A stretch of DNA of 10,095 bases, taken from NCBI GenBank assembly GCA_026984415.1, contig JALSSE010000297.1, positions 1 to 10,095 of the forward strand, read 5' to 3'. The stretch is from Hydrogenothermaceae bacterium. GTDB lineage: Bacteria; Aquificota; Aquificae; Hydrogenothermales; Hydrogenothermaceae. Position numbers and translations under genes: made by a program. A model generated the notes under the pieces. That model did not search any database and was not told where the DNA came from. It saw only the letters and a program-made list of their open reading frames with translations. Below are positions 1 to 6,018 of this stretch, piece by piece; positions within the stretch are counted from its first letter, which is position 1, and every line of letters starts with the position of its first letter.

Positions 1-727
1 TAGCAACAGCGACAGCAGAAACAAGAACATAAATAAAAATAACTGTTGATACAGCCCAGTAAAAAGCCCTTGGAAGGTTTTTCTCTGGGTCTTCTATGTC
101 CTGAGCGGTATTGGCAATAAGCTCAAAGCCTTCATAAGCAAGGAATATGATAAGTCCACCAGTCATTATTTTCAGGATACTTTCCCAATGCTCTGGAGAC
201 AGTTTTGAAAAATCACCAGTGAGAAAACCAAGGGCTGAAAAGAACAGAAGTATGCCCACCTTCATAAAAACCATAACATCTTCAGCTTTCCCACTAATGT
301 AAGCTCCCAAAAAGTTTATAAAAGTAAAAAATCCTATCACCACAACAATAAAAATCTTTTTAGCTATTTCCAATTCATATCCTAAAAACAAAGCAGAGGC
401 ATAACTACCAAAGGCGTAAGAATAAAGGGAAAGCATTATCACATAACTGGCAAGGAGCAGTGTATTCAAATACGTAGTAAAAACATTATTTCCAAAAGCC
501 CTAACAAGATACTCAACAGTACCACCTTCAGATGGATAACGGACAGAAAGTTTTGCATAAGAATAGGAAGTAAAAAGGGCTATTAGCCCTGCAAATACAA
601 AAGCTATAGGTGCAGCTCCCTTTGCAAGAAGGATAGTAAGTCCAAGGACAGCAAAAATCCCTCCACCTATCATCCCTCCAACGCCTATTGAGTATGCTTC
701 CCAGAAACCTATTTTTTTATTGTGCAT
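1..727 (-). CDS. APC-superfamily amino acid permease, N-terminal part (runs off window)
   Basis: The reverse strand reads from ATG at 727 without a stop to the window edge, giving 242 codons of a polytopic membrane protein. The start is set by an AAAGGAG ribosome site (complement of about 735-741) seven bases upstream. The first residues, MHNKKIGFWEAYSIGVGGMI, continue into GGGIFAVLG; this Gly-rich first helix (IGVGGMIGGGIFAVLG) is the substrate-binding signature of the APC family. Later come PSEGGTVEYL, equivalent to the usual 'ra.GG.y.y.' loop, hydrophobic helices, and DIEDPEKNLPRA, which matches the conserved 'ed.Pe.niPrA' loop between helices. It should import an amino acid or amine by cation symport or exchange at the inner membrane; the substrate cannot be told. 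Its GC content is higher than that of the defence operon, so it is probably a resident chromosomal gene. It is divergent from the operon and separated from it by about 880 bases. Family call is firm; specificity is unknown. Confidence 0.9.
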   Translation of the reverse strand, partial: MHNKKIGFWEAYSIGVGGMIGGGIFAVLGLTILLAKGAAPIAFVFAGLIALFTSYSYAKLSVRYPSEGGTVEYLVRAFGNNVFTTYLNTLLLASYVIMLSLYSYAFGSYASALFLGYELEIAKKIFIVVVIGFFTFINFLGAYISGKAEDVMVFMKVGILLFFSALGFLTGDFSKLSPEHWESILKIMTGGLIIFLAYEGFELIANTAQDIEDPEKNLPRAFYWAVSTVIFIYVLVSAVAVA

Positions 728-751
728 TATGTACTCCTTTTCTAAGTTAGC

Positions 752-764
752 ATACTAAAAGTAT
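752..764. repeat. Small inverted repeat upstream of the permease start
   Basis: ATACT and AGTAT flank an AAA spacer, about 25 bases upstream of the permease ATG on the minus strand. The position would suit an operator or a leader hairpin, but with only five base pairs in an AT-rich sequence it may be chance. Confidence 0.2.
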
Positions 765-802
765 CACAAATTTTAATTTTCTAAATCCTGTTTATATACA
801 TA

Positions 803-828
803 CTATGTATTATGTCTATGTATTATGT
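803..828. repeat. Perfect 13-bp tandem direct repeat
   Basis: CTATGTATTATGT occurs twice back to back (803-815 and 816-828) with no mismatch. It sits in the gene-free region between the permease and the decayed remnant. It could be a paired protein-binding site, slippage, or a trace of an insertion or excision event; nothing in the sequence chooses between these. Confidence 0.6.
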
Positions 829-984
829 TTTTCTCATAATCTTTAAAAAGCTTTTAACCCTTAGTATATTTAAAATCCCTTGAATAATTCAATGATTATG
901 GATATTCTTTTTTATGCTTTTTTTCTGTAGCAGATTTTCAAGTATACTATGTTCACTATTGCAGTAATAATTGCATAGATTGGA

Positions 985-1313
985 GCTTAAAAAATTAAAG
1001 TAAATCAGCTGATACAGGAAGCAAAACAAGAGACAAAATATATAAGAAATACAGCATTTAAGAAAGGATACACAGAAGAATAGGAAAACACAAAAAAGAG
1101 CTGAAATCTTTAATAAAAAGATATCAACAGTAAAAGCATATTTAAAACCCGCAAAGAGCTCAATGAATGCTGTAAAAAGGCAACTGATTGGTATTTTAAA
1201 AATCTGTTAAAGAAGAGGTAAATGTAGGATTTAGAAAGAGTTTATTTAAATGTACTCGATTAAGAAAGATAGACATAATTGTAGCTAGAAAGAGTATAGA
1301 AGGAACTATATAG
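985..1313 (+). pseudogene. Decayed FliH/YscL-like (flagellar or type III stator) remnant
   Basis: Three frames in succession carry pieces that fit one protein. The first (991-1080) reads VNQLIQEAKQETKYIRNTAF followed by KKGYTEE and then TAG. The second (1082-1207) gives AEIFNKKISTVKAYLKPA and then QLIGILKIC before TAA. The third (1203-1310) gives SVKEEVNVGF and, further on, LRKIDIIVARKSIEG before TAG at 1311. FliH/HrpE/YscL proteins carry, in order, an 'eAk.eAe.I...Af.kGy.eG' coil, a middle helix and 'lal.ia.kii.eev' followed by a beta strand like 'iivrv.pe', so the order of pieces matches. No intact start or ribosome site is seen, and at least two frameshifts plus several stops make it non-functional. 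V-ATPase subunit E has a similar coil and is an alternative. Decay is likely; the family name is tentative. Confidence 0.4.
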
Positions 1314-1525
1314 GTTTTTAGATAACTGTTTATCAGGTTCTAACAATATAGTAATGTTATATACAGTCACAGTCAATCATATATTTTGTTTGAATGAAGA
1401 ATTTATGGTAAAGATTACACAATCATTTGGACAGCCCATACCTAAAGTTTTTTAAAAAGCTTGAAAGTTTAGTTTCTGTTTTGTCTATTTAGTATAAGTT
1501 TCATGTGAAAAATATTTATTTTTAC
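1314..1525. other. Gene-free stretch upstream of the operon promoter
   Basis: I see no gene with start signals here. An open run of 45 codons (1321-1455) lacks a recognisable start, ribosome site or family match. The 3' part (1441-1525) is very AT-rich and leads into the promoter. Confidence 0.45.
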
Positions 1526-1554
1526 TTGACATCATTAAAAGGTAGTGGTATTAT
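1526..1554 (+). promoter_or_regulatory. Sigma-70-type promoter of the restriction operon
   Basis: TTGACA at 1526-1531 is a perfect -35 box. Exactly 17 bases later TATTAT (1549-1554) gives a five-of-six match to the -10 consensus. Transcription would begin around 1560-1562, leaving a leader of about 50 bases before the GTG start of hsdM at 1611. No other convincing promoter is seen within the tightly packed genes downstream, so this one probably drives the whole operon. Confidence 0.75.
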
Positions 1555-1599
1555 ATATATAAATACTTAAAATGGATAGTTTATTATTAAACTAAGCTT

Positions 1600-1604
1600 G
1601 GAGG
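1600..1604 (+). promoter_or_regulatory. Ribosome binding site fixing the GTG start of hsdM
   Basis: GGAGG lies six bases before GTG at 1611. No in-frame ATG with a comparable site occurs nearby, since the next in-frame Met is at residue 18, so the GTG is the start. Confidence 0.8.
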
Positions 1605-1610
1605 ATTGCC

Positions 1611-3326
1611 GTGATTGAGAATTATGCTAAATTAGAACCAAGGTTTCAAAAAGCCTATGATATGTTATTTAAGAGCTTTGGTTTAAATGAGTTTAAGTTC
1701 AAAGATGCAGAGAAAATTTTGGAGGATTATGCAAATAAAAAGGAAGTTTTATCTGAACTTGAAAAAGCAGGTTTATTAAAAGTTAGACCTTTAGAAGAGG
1801 ATAAAAGAGTCAAAATATATAAACTTAATCCCATAGAAGAAAAGATAAAAAAACCTACCAAAGACCAGCTCATAAAAATATTAAAAGCTGGTGCTGACCT
1901 AATCAGAACAAGGGTAGATTATAGAGTTCTTTTGGTCTTACTTTTTTATAAAGCTGTTAGTGACAAATATTTTGCTATTTACAAAAAATACAAAAGTGAA
2001 GGTTATCCTGATGAAGAAGCATATTTATATGCAAATTATGATTTGATTACCCTTTATGATGAAAAAGATGGAAAGTTATATACATGGCAAGAAGTTATTC
2101 GAGCAGGTTCTTATTCTGATTTTATTAATGCTTTATATAAACTGGTTGAGCTTGAAGGAAATGAAGAGAAACTAAAAAATTTTAACAATCTTATAGATAA
2201 GACAGGATTAGCTACCCTTTTTAATACTGAAAACGTCCACATTATAGAAAAACTTTTAAATCTATTTGGTAGTTTTGATTTTTCTAATGTTTCTTATGAT
2301 ATTCTTGGAGATGCTTATGAGTGGATACTTTATTATTTTGCTCCAGATAAGGCAAAAGAAGGAGAAGTTTATACGCCTTTAGAAGTAAGTAGACTTTTAG
2401 CAAAAATTATTGACCCTTCGGAAGAAGATATTATTTTAGACCCTGCTTGTGGTTCTGGTTCAATGCTTATTGAACAATATTTATATGTAAAAAATAAAAT
2501 AGATGAGCCTTTCATTCAGCTTTATGGACAGGAAGCAAATGATATAACAGCAGTTTTAGCAGAATTAAACTTTATTCTTCATGGGATAAAGGATTATGAG
2601 ATATATATAGGGGATAGCTTAATTAATCCAAAGTTTCCAAAAGCTAAAAAAGTTGTGGCTAATCCACCTTGGAACCAGGATGGGTATGATGAAGATACTT
2701 TAAAAAGAAATCCAAACCATAAAGAAATATTTGAATTTGGATATACAAATAAGCAGTCAGCAGATTGGGCATGGGTTCAGCTTATAAATTATTTTGCAGA
2801 AGAAAAAGCAGGGATTGTTTTAGATAGTGGAGCTTTATTTAGAGGAGGTAAAGAGCAAAATATAAGGAAGGGATTTTTAATAAAAGACATTATAGAAGCT
2901 GTTGTTCTGCTACCAGAAAAGATTTTTTATAACACACAAGCACCAGGAATTTTGTTAATCTTAAACAAAAACAAACCTAAAGAAAGAGAAGGAAAAGTTT
3001 TATTTATAAATGCTTCACAGGAATATATACAACATCCAGAAATAAAAAAATTAAATAAGTTATCAGATGAAAATATAGAAAAAATAGCACAGGCTTACAG
3101 AGAATATAAAACCATAGAAGGCTTTAGCCGTGCAGTTGATTTAAAAAAAATAGAAGAGAATGACTATAACCTCAATGTGTCCTTATATGTTGCTCCTATT
3201 GAAGAAGAGGAACAGATAGATTTAGAAAATGAGTTCAAGGAACTTGAAAATCTTCATCAAGAGTATGAGGAAAAGTATAAGTTAGTTAAAGGTTATATAG
3301 AAGAAATCAATAAATTGGGGGTTTAA
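1611..3326 (+). CDS. hsdM: Type I restriction-modification DNA methyltransferase subunit HsdM with N-terminal winged-helix-like domain
   Basis: This is the modification subunit of a Type I system. It should transfer a methyl group from S-adenosylmethionine to adenine N6 in the site chosen by HsdS, and it also forms part of the restriction complex. Of 571 residues, about 8-75 look like a winged helix (SEL-EKAGLL-KV followed by a basic wing ending KIYKLNP), which is an extension beyond the usual subunit. Residues about 84-245 form the N-terminal helical domain. GEVYTP (251-256) leads into the methylase fold, with the SAM-binding motif DPACGSGSM (277-285), GQE (306-308), GDSL (334-337) and the catalytic NPPW (351-354). 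A charged coiled coil closes the C-terminus (about 528-571), where M subunits usually contact HsdS. All catalytic motifs are intact. The start is GTG with a GGAGG site, and the next gene begins two bases after the stop. Confidence 0.95.
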   Translation: MIENYAKLEPRFQKAYDMLFKSFGLNEFKFKDAEKILEDYANKKEVLSELEKAGLLKVRPLEEDKRVKIYKLNPIEEKIKKPTKDQLIKILKAGADLIRTRVDYRVLLVLLFYKAVSDKYFAIYKKYKSEGYPDEEAYLYANYDLITLYDEKDGKLYTWQEVIRAGSYSDFINALYKLVELEGNEEKLKNFNNLIDKTGLATLFNTENVHIIEKLLNLFGSFDFSNVSYDILGDAYEWILYYFAPDKAKEGEVYTPLEVSRLLAKIIDPSEEDIILDPACGSGSMLIEQYLYVKNKIDEPFIQLYGQEANDITAVLAELNFILHGIKDYEIYIGDSLINPKFPKAKKVVANPPWNQDGYDEDTLKRNPNHKEIFEFGYTNKQSADWAWVQLINYFAEEKAGIVLDSGALFRGGKEQNIRKGFLIKDIIEAVVLLPEKIFYNTQAPGILLILNKNKPKEREGKVLFINASQEYIQHPEIKKLNKLSDENIEKIAQAYREYKTIEGFSRAVDLKKIEENDYNLNVSLYVAPIEEEEQIDLENEFKELENLHQEYEEKYKLVKGYIEEINKLGV

Positions 3327-3328
3327 AT

Positions 3329-4210
3329 ATGGATAAATTTATACCTTTTTCAGTAAGACATGGTTATGTAAATCCTGAAGAAATTTTAAAAATGAATTAC
3401 GAAAGTATGACAGATGAGTTAAAAATTAGAATGTGGAATTCTATTGTTAAATTTTTAGATATGTTAGAGAAAAGAAACAAAAGCTTATGGGAAGTATTAA
3501 TTTTAGATATTTGGGATAAGGTTTTTCATAAAGAAGTTGATACTCCTCCTTTTAGGAGTGTAATTGGATATGGCTATACATTAAATAAAAATGAGTTCAA
3601 AAGGACTTTTAAAACTTTTAAATGGAGTAAAGTTTATGACCTTGTAGAATTTATTTTTAGTTTCTTATCACAAACACAAAGATTAAAAGAATATGCAACT
3701 GTATTTCAACAAGCAATAAACCAAATCTTTGAAGAAGAATATGCTCCTTATAGAATGGTTGAAGGATATGTAACACCTGTTACCAATGAGTATGAAATAC
3801 AAACTATTAAGGAAGCTTTAAAAAAAGCAGATAAATATCAACCTGTAAAAGAACATTTAGAAAAGGCGTTGACACATTTATCAAATAGAGCAAATCCTGA
3901 TTATGTAAACTCAATAAAAGAATCTATTAGTGCATTAGAAAGCTTAGCTAATCTGATACTTAACACTTCAGGGAAAACATTAATACAAATTCATGAAAAG
4001 TTATGTAGGCAACTAAAATGTCCAGAGCCAATAAAGAAACAAATTAAAGAATACTATGACTGGGCAAGTAAGGAAGAAGGGATAAGACATGGAAAAATCA
4101 AAGGAAAATCAACTATTGGGCAAGCTGAAGCAAAATTATTTTTAGTTCAAACATCTGGATTAGTTAATTACTTAATATCAAAAAGTTCTCAAGGAGTAAA
4201 GAATGACTAA
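3329..4210 (+). CDS. HEPN/AbiJ-like protein, candidate abortive-infection RNase
   Basis: A 293-residue soluble protein of two parts. Near the N-terminus FSVRHGY (7-13) followed by an amphipathic helix with LKIRMWNSI (31-39) resembles the AbiJ N-terminal domain type that opens with 'fSeRhGy...r.rlWn'. The C-terminal part has helical DYVNSIKESISALESLANLI (191-210) and EEGIRHG (249-255), an arrangement known from AbiJ-type HEPN proteins where 'deGIRHa' supplies the Arg-His pair. HEPN proteins are commonly metal-independent RNases, and AbiJ-like proteins are phage-defence effectors that act by shutting down the cell. The gene sits two bases after hsdM, with a GGGGG ribosome site (3317-3321), and overlaps the next gene by eight bases. 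It would therefore be co-expressed with the restriction enzyme, perhaps as a back-up response. The domain call rests on motif memory, and nuclease activity is inferred. Confidence 0.7.
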   Translation: MDKFIPFSVRHGYVNPEEILKMNYESMTDELKIRMWNSIVKFLDMLEKRNKSLWEVLILDIWDKVFHKEVDTPPFRSVIGYGYTLNKNEFKRTFKTFKWSKVYDLVEFIFSFLSQTQRLKEYATVFQQAINQIFEEEYAPYRMVEGYVTPVTNEYEIQTIKEALKKADKYQPVKEHLEKALTHLSNRANPDYVNSIKESISALESLANLILNTSGKTLIQIHEKLCRQLKCPEPIKKQIKEYYDWASKEEGIRHGKIKGKSTIGQAEAKLFLVQTSGLVNYLISKSSQGVKND

Positions 4211-4640
4211 GGAAGAAAAGGAATATTACCTTGACCTTTATAAAAAGGAAAGGGAACTTTTATTTAATTCGAAGTTAGAGCAGTCAAAAATGTTTGATAA
4301 ATATATTTTCACTATTTCATCTGTAGCATTGGGTTTGTCTTTAACCTTAATAAAAGATGTCTTTAAAAATCCTGGATGGGATTTTTTATTGGCTTTAGCC
4401 TGGCTATTTTTTATTATTTCTGTTCTTTGTTCTTTACTTTCCTTTTATTTTAGTCAGAAAGTAATAGATGAACATTTAGAAATTTTAAACGAATATATAG
4501 GGTCTCTTCTTAATAATATTGAGTTTATGGATAAAGAAGTTAAATTCTCCAAATTTGTTGATGTTGCTAATTTAATATCTTTCTTATTTTTAGCCCTTGG
4601 TTTATTAATTTTATTCATTTTTTACATAAAAAATATCTAA
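4203..4640 (+). CDS. Small three-helix membrane protein of unknown function
   Basis: This 145-residue protein starts with a charged amphipathic segment (1-30). Three hydrophobic helices follow, at about 33-51, 60-83 and 121-142, with a charged loop (about 84-120) between the second and third. Phrases such as FDKYIFTISSVALGLSLTLI (31-50) and NLISFLFLALGLLILFIF (123-140) recall a widespread family of small bacterial membrane proteins of unknown role that open with 'FDK..l.lS.galglSl.fi'; this is recollection and was not searched. No catalytic motif is seen. The start at ATG 4203 is supported by AAGGAG (4191-4196), and it overlaps the end of the HEPN gene as ATGACTAA, so translation is coupled. 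It is followed 18 bases later by the Lys/Pro peptide gene. A role in membrane anchoring or sensing for its neighbours is possible but unproven. Confidence 0.75.
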   Translation: MTKEEKEYYLDLYKKERELLFNSKLEQSKMFDKYIFTISSVALGLSLTLIKDVFKNPGWDFLLALAWLFFIISVLCSLLSFYFSQKVIDEHLEILNEYIGSLLNNIEFMDKEVKFSKFVDVANLISFLFLALGLLILFIFYIKNI

Positions 4641-4658
4641 AAACGGAGGTGTTCACTT

Positions 4659-4808
4659 ATGAGTGATAAGAATTTTAAAAAACTTAATAAAGGTTTTAAT
4701 CCCCCAAAACCATCTGCCCCTAAAGGTAGTAATACAGGTAAGAAAGGTTTTAATCCACCTAAAGCACCTAAACCACCAACTAAAAATCAAACAAATAATA
4801 ATAAATAG
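4659..4808 (+). CDS. 49-residue Lys/Pro/Asn-rich disordered peptide with duplicated GFNPP motif
   Basis: ATG at 4659 follows a strong GGAGG (4645-4649) by nine bases and opens a frame of 49 codons ending in TAG at 4806. The product begins MSDKNFKKLNKGFNPPKP and contains two copies of KGFNPPK (11-17 and 29-35), each followed by Pro/Lys-rich sequence, then a polar Asn-rich tail. It has no hydrophobic core, so it should be disordered and very basic. The stop overlaps the ribosome site (AGAGG, 4807-4811) of hsdS, which argues for translational coupling and for a real gene. I do not know the function. I recall similar short peptides with repeated G-Y/F-x-P motifs beside small membrane proteins in other bacteria, which I cannot verify here. 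It may bind the preceding membrane protein or RNA. Confidence 0.75.
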   Translation: MSDKNFKKLNKGFNPPKPSAPKGSNTGKKGFNPPKAPKPPTKNQTNNNK

Positions 4809-4819
4809 AGGTTATAAAT

Positions 4820-5998
4820 ATGATAACAATGGAAAGAATAAATTTTTATAAAGAAACAAGCTTTAAAGATACAGAAATAGGAAGGATAGCAGAGGATTGG
4901 AAAATAGTTATGTTAGATGAAAAAGTAGACATATTAGACAAGTATAGGATGCCTTTAAAAGAACAAGAAAGAAAAGAAAAAAAAGGAGTTTATCCATATT
5001 GTGGAGCTAACGGGATTATTGACTATATAAATGAATATATATTTGATGGAGAATATGTATTATTTGCAGAAGATGGGGGATATTTTGAAAAATTTGAAAA
5101 ATCGGCATACTTAATGAAAGGTAAGTTTTGGGCTAATAATCATGTTCATATATTACAAGCTAAAAATGGATTAATAAATCTATTTCTTTACTATTCTTTA
5201 ATTTATTTGGATTTGACTCCATATGTTGTAGGTTCAACAAGAAAAAAACTTAATCAAAGTGCTTTAAAGTCTATTAAAATCCCCTTCCCTCCTTTAGAAG
5301 AACAAAAAGCCATAGCAAAAGTTTTAAAAGACTTTGATGATTTATTGGAAATCATAGACAAACAGATAAAAAAACTTGAAAGAATAAAAAAAGGCTTAAT
5401 GAATGAGTATTTTACTAAAGGAATTTTTAAGCATGAAAAATTTAAAAATACAGAGATAGGAAGTATACCGGAAGCGTGGGAAATTGTAAAAGTAAAAGAT
5501 TGTATTTATAGGATTATATCTAAAAAAGGGTTAAAAGAAAATGAAATTAAAACTTCAGGGAAATATCCAATTATAAGTCAAGGAAAAGAGAAAATTTTAG
5601 GATTTACTGATAACCAGAAGGAAATAATTAATGAAGATTTACCTTTGATAGTTTTTGGAGACCATACTTGTGAGGTCAAATATGTAAATTTTCCTTTTGC
5701 TGTTGGAGGTGAAGGTGTAAAATTACTTAAACCTTTATCAGATATTTATCCTCTTTTCTTTTACTATGCTTTGAAAAAATTTAAACCAAAAGCTGAACAT
5801 TATAGAAGGCACTTTAAATTGCTAAAGGATAGAATTATTCTCCTTCCCTCTTTAGAAGAACAAAAAGCCATTGCAGAAAGATTAAAAGCAGTAGATGATT
5901 TAATAGAAACAAAACAAAAAGAAAAAGAGCATTTAGAAAGAGCTAAAAAGAAAGTTATGGATTTACTTTTAAGTGGAAAGGTTAGGATAAAAAATTAA
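4820..5998 (+). CDS. hsdS: Type I restriction-modification specificity subunit HsdS
   Basis: HsdS chooses the bipartite DNA target for the methylase and the restriction complex. The 392 residues show the classic two-half design. The first half runs from TEIGRIAEDW (18-27) through target-recognition domain 1 (about 28-155) to PFPPLEEQKAIAKVLKDFDD (155-174) and a spacer helix (175-200). The second runs from TEIGSIPEAW (211-220) through domain 2 (about 221-342) to LPSLEEQKAIAERL (342-355) and a closing coiled helix. The two recognition domains differ, as expected for an asymmetric target. The first ATG (4820) is preferred over the second (4829) because AGAGG lies eight bases ahead of it and overlaps the stop of the peptide gene. 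The length is normal and no break is seen. The repeats at the ends of the domains are near identical in DNA as well as protein. The target sequence cannot be predicted by eye. Confidence 0.93.
   Translation: MITMERINFYKETSFKDTEIGRIAEDWKIVMLDEKVDILDKYRMPLKEQERKEKKGVYPYCGANGIIDYINEYIFDGEYVLFAEDGGYFEKFEKSAYLMKGKFWANNHVHILQAKNGLINLFLYYSLIYLDLTPYVVGSTRKKLNQSALKSIKIPFPPLEEQKAIAKVLKDFDDLLEIIDKQIKKLERIKKGLMNEYFTKGIFKHEKFKNTEIGSIPEAWEIVKVKDCIYRIISKKGLKENEIKTSGKYPIISQGKEKILGFTDNQKEIINEDLPLIVFGDHTCEVKYVNFPFAVGGEGVKLLKPLSDIYPLFFYYALKKFKPKAEHYRRHFKLLKDRIILLPSLEEQKAIAERLKAVDDLIETKQKEKEHLERAKKKVMDLLLSGKVRIKN
5293..5313 (+). repeat. Intragenic repeat of hsdS, copy 1
   Basis: These 21 bases encode most of the LEEQKAI motif at the end of recognition domain 1. 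They recur identically at 5851-5871, in the same reading frame 558 bases (186 codons) later. Such repeats let half-genes recombine and change specificity. Confidence 0.8.
5851..5871 (+). repeat. Intragenic repeat of hsdS, copy 2
   Basis: This is an exact match to 5293-5313 at the end of recognition domain 2. The bases just upstream (CCTTCCCTC at 5842-5850) also resemble those before copy 1, so the similarity extends beyond the exact core. Confidence 0.8.
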
Positions 5999-6018
5999 TA
6001 ACATAAAGAGGTATATAA

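Larger units (their letters stand above)
728..984. other. AT-rich intergenic region with a short tandem repeat
   Basis: No open frame of note is seen on either strand. The stretch holds the permease leader, a 5+5 inverted repeat (ATACT-AAA-AGTAT, 752-764) just upstream of the permease ribosome site, a perfect 13-bp tandem repeat (803-828) and an AAAAGCTTTT palindrome (846-855). The permease promoter must lie here on the minus strand, but I cannot pick a convincing -35/-10 pair. Confidence 0.5.

Noticed and set aside
1321..1455. A 45-codon open run upstream of the operon
   Set aside because: No start codon with a ribosome site and no recognisable family; it is too short to trust. It might belong to the decayed gene before it, but no motif shows this.
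3329..4640. HEPN gene and membrane gene as a classic toxin-antitoxin pair
   Set aside because: The downstream protein is a membrane protein without an antidote-like fold or nucleotidyltransferase motif, so the usual HEPN-MNT arrangement does not apply.
4663..4851. A 62-codon plus-strand open frame between the membrane protein gene and hsdS
   Set aside because: It has no ribosome site of its own, overlaps the start of hsdS, and is out of frame with the well-supported 49-codon gene at 4659-4808.
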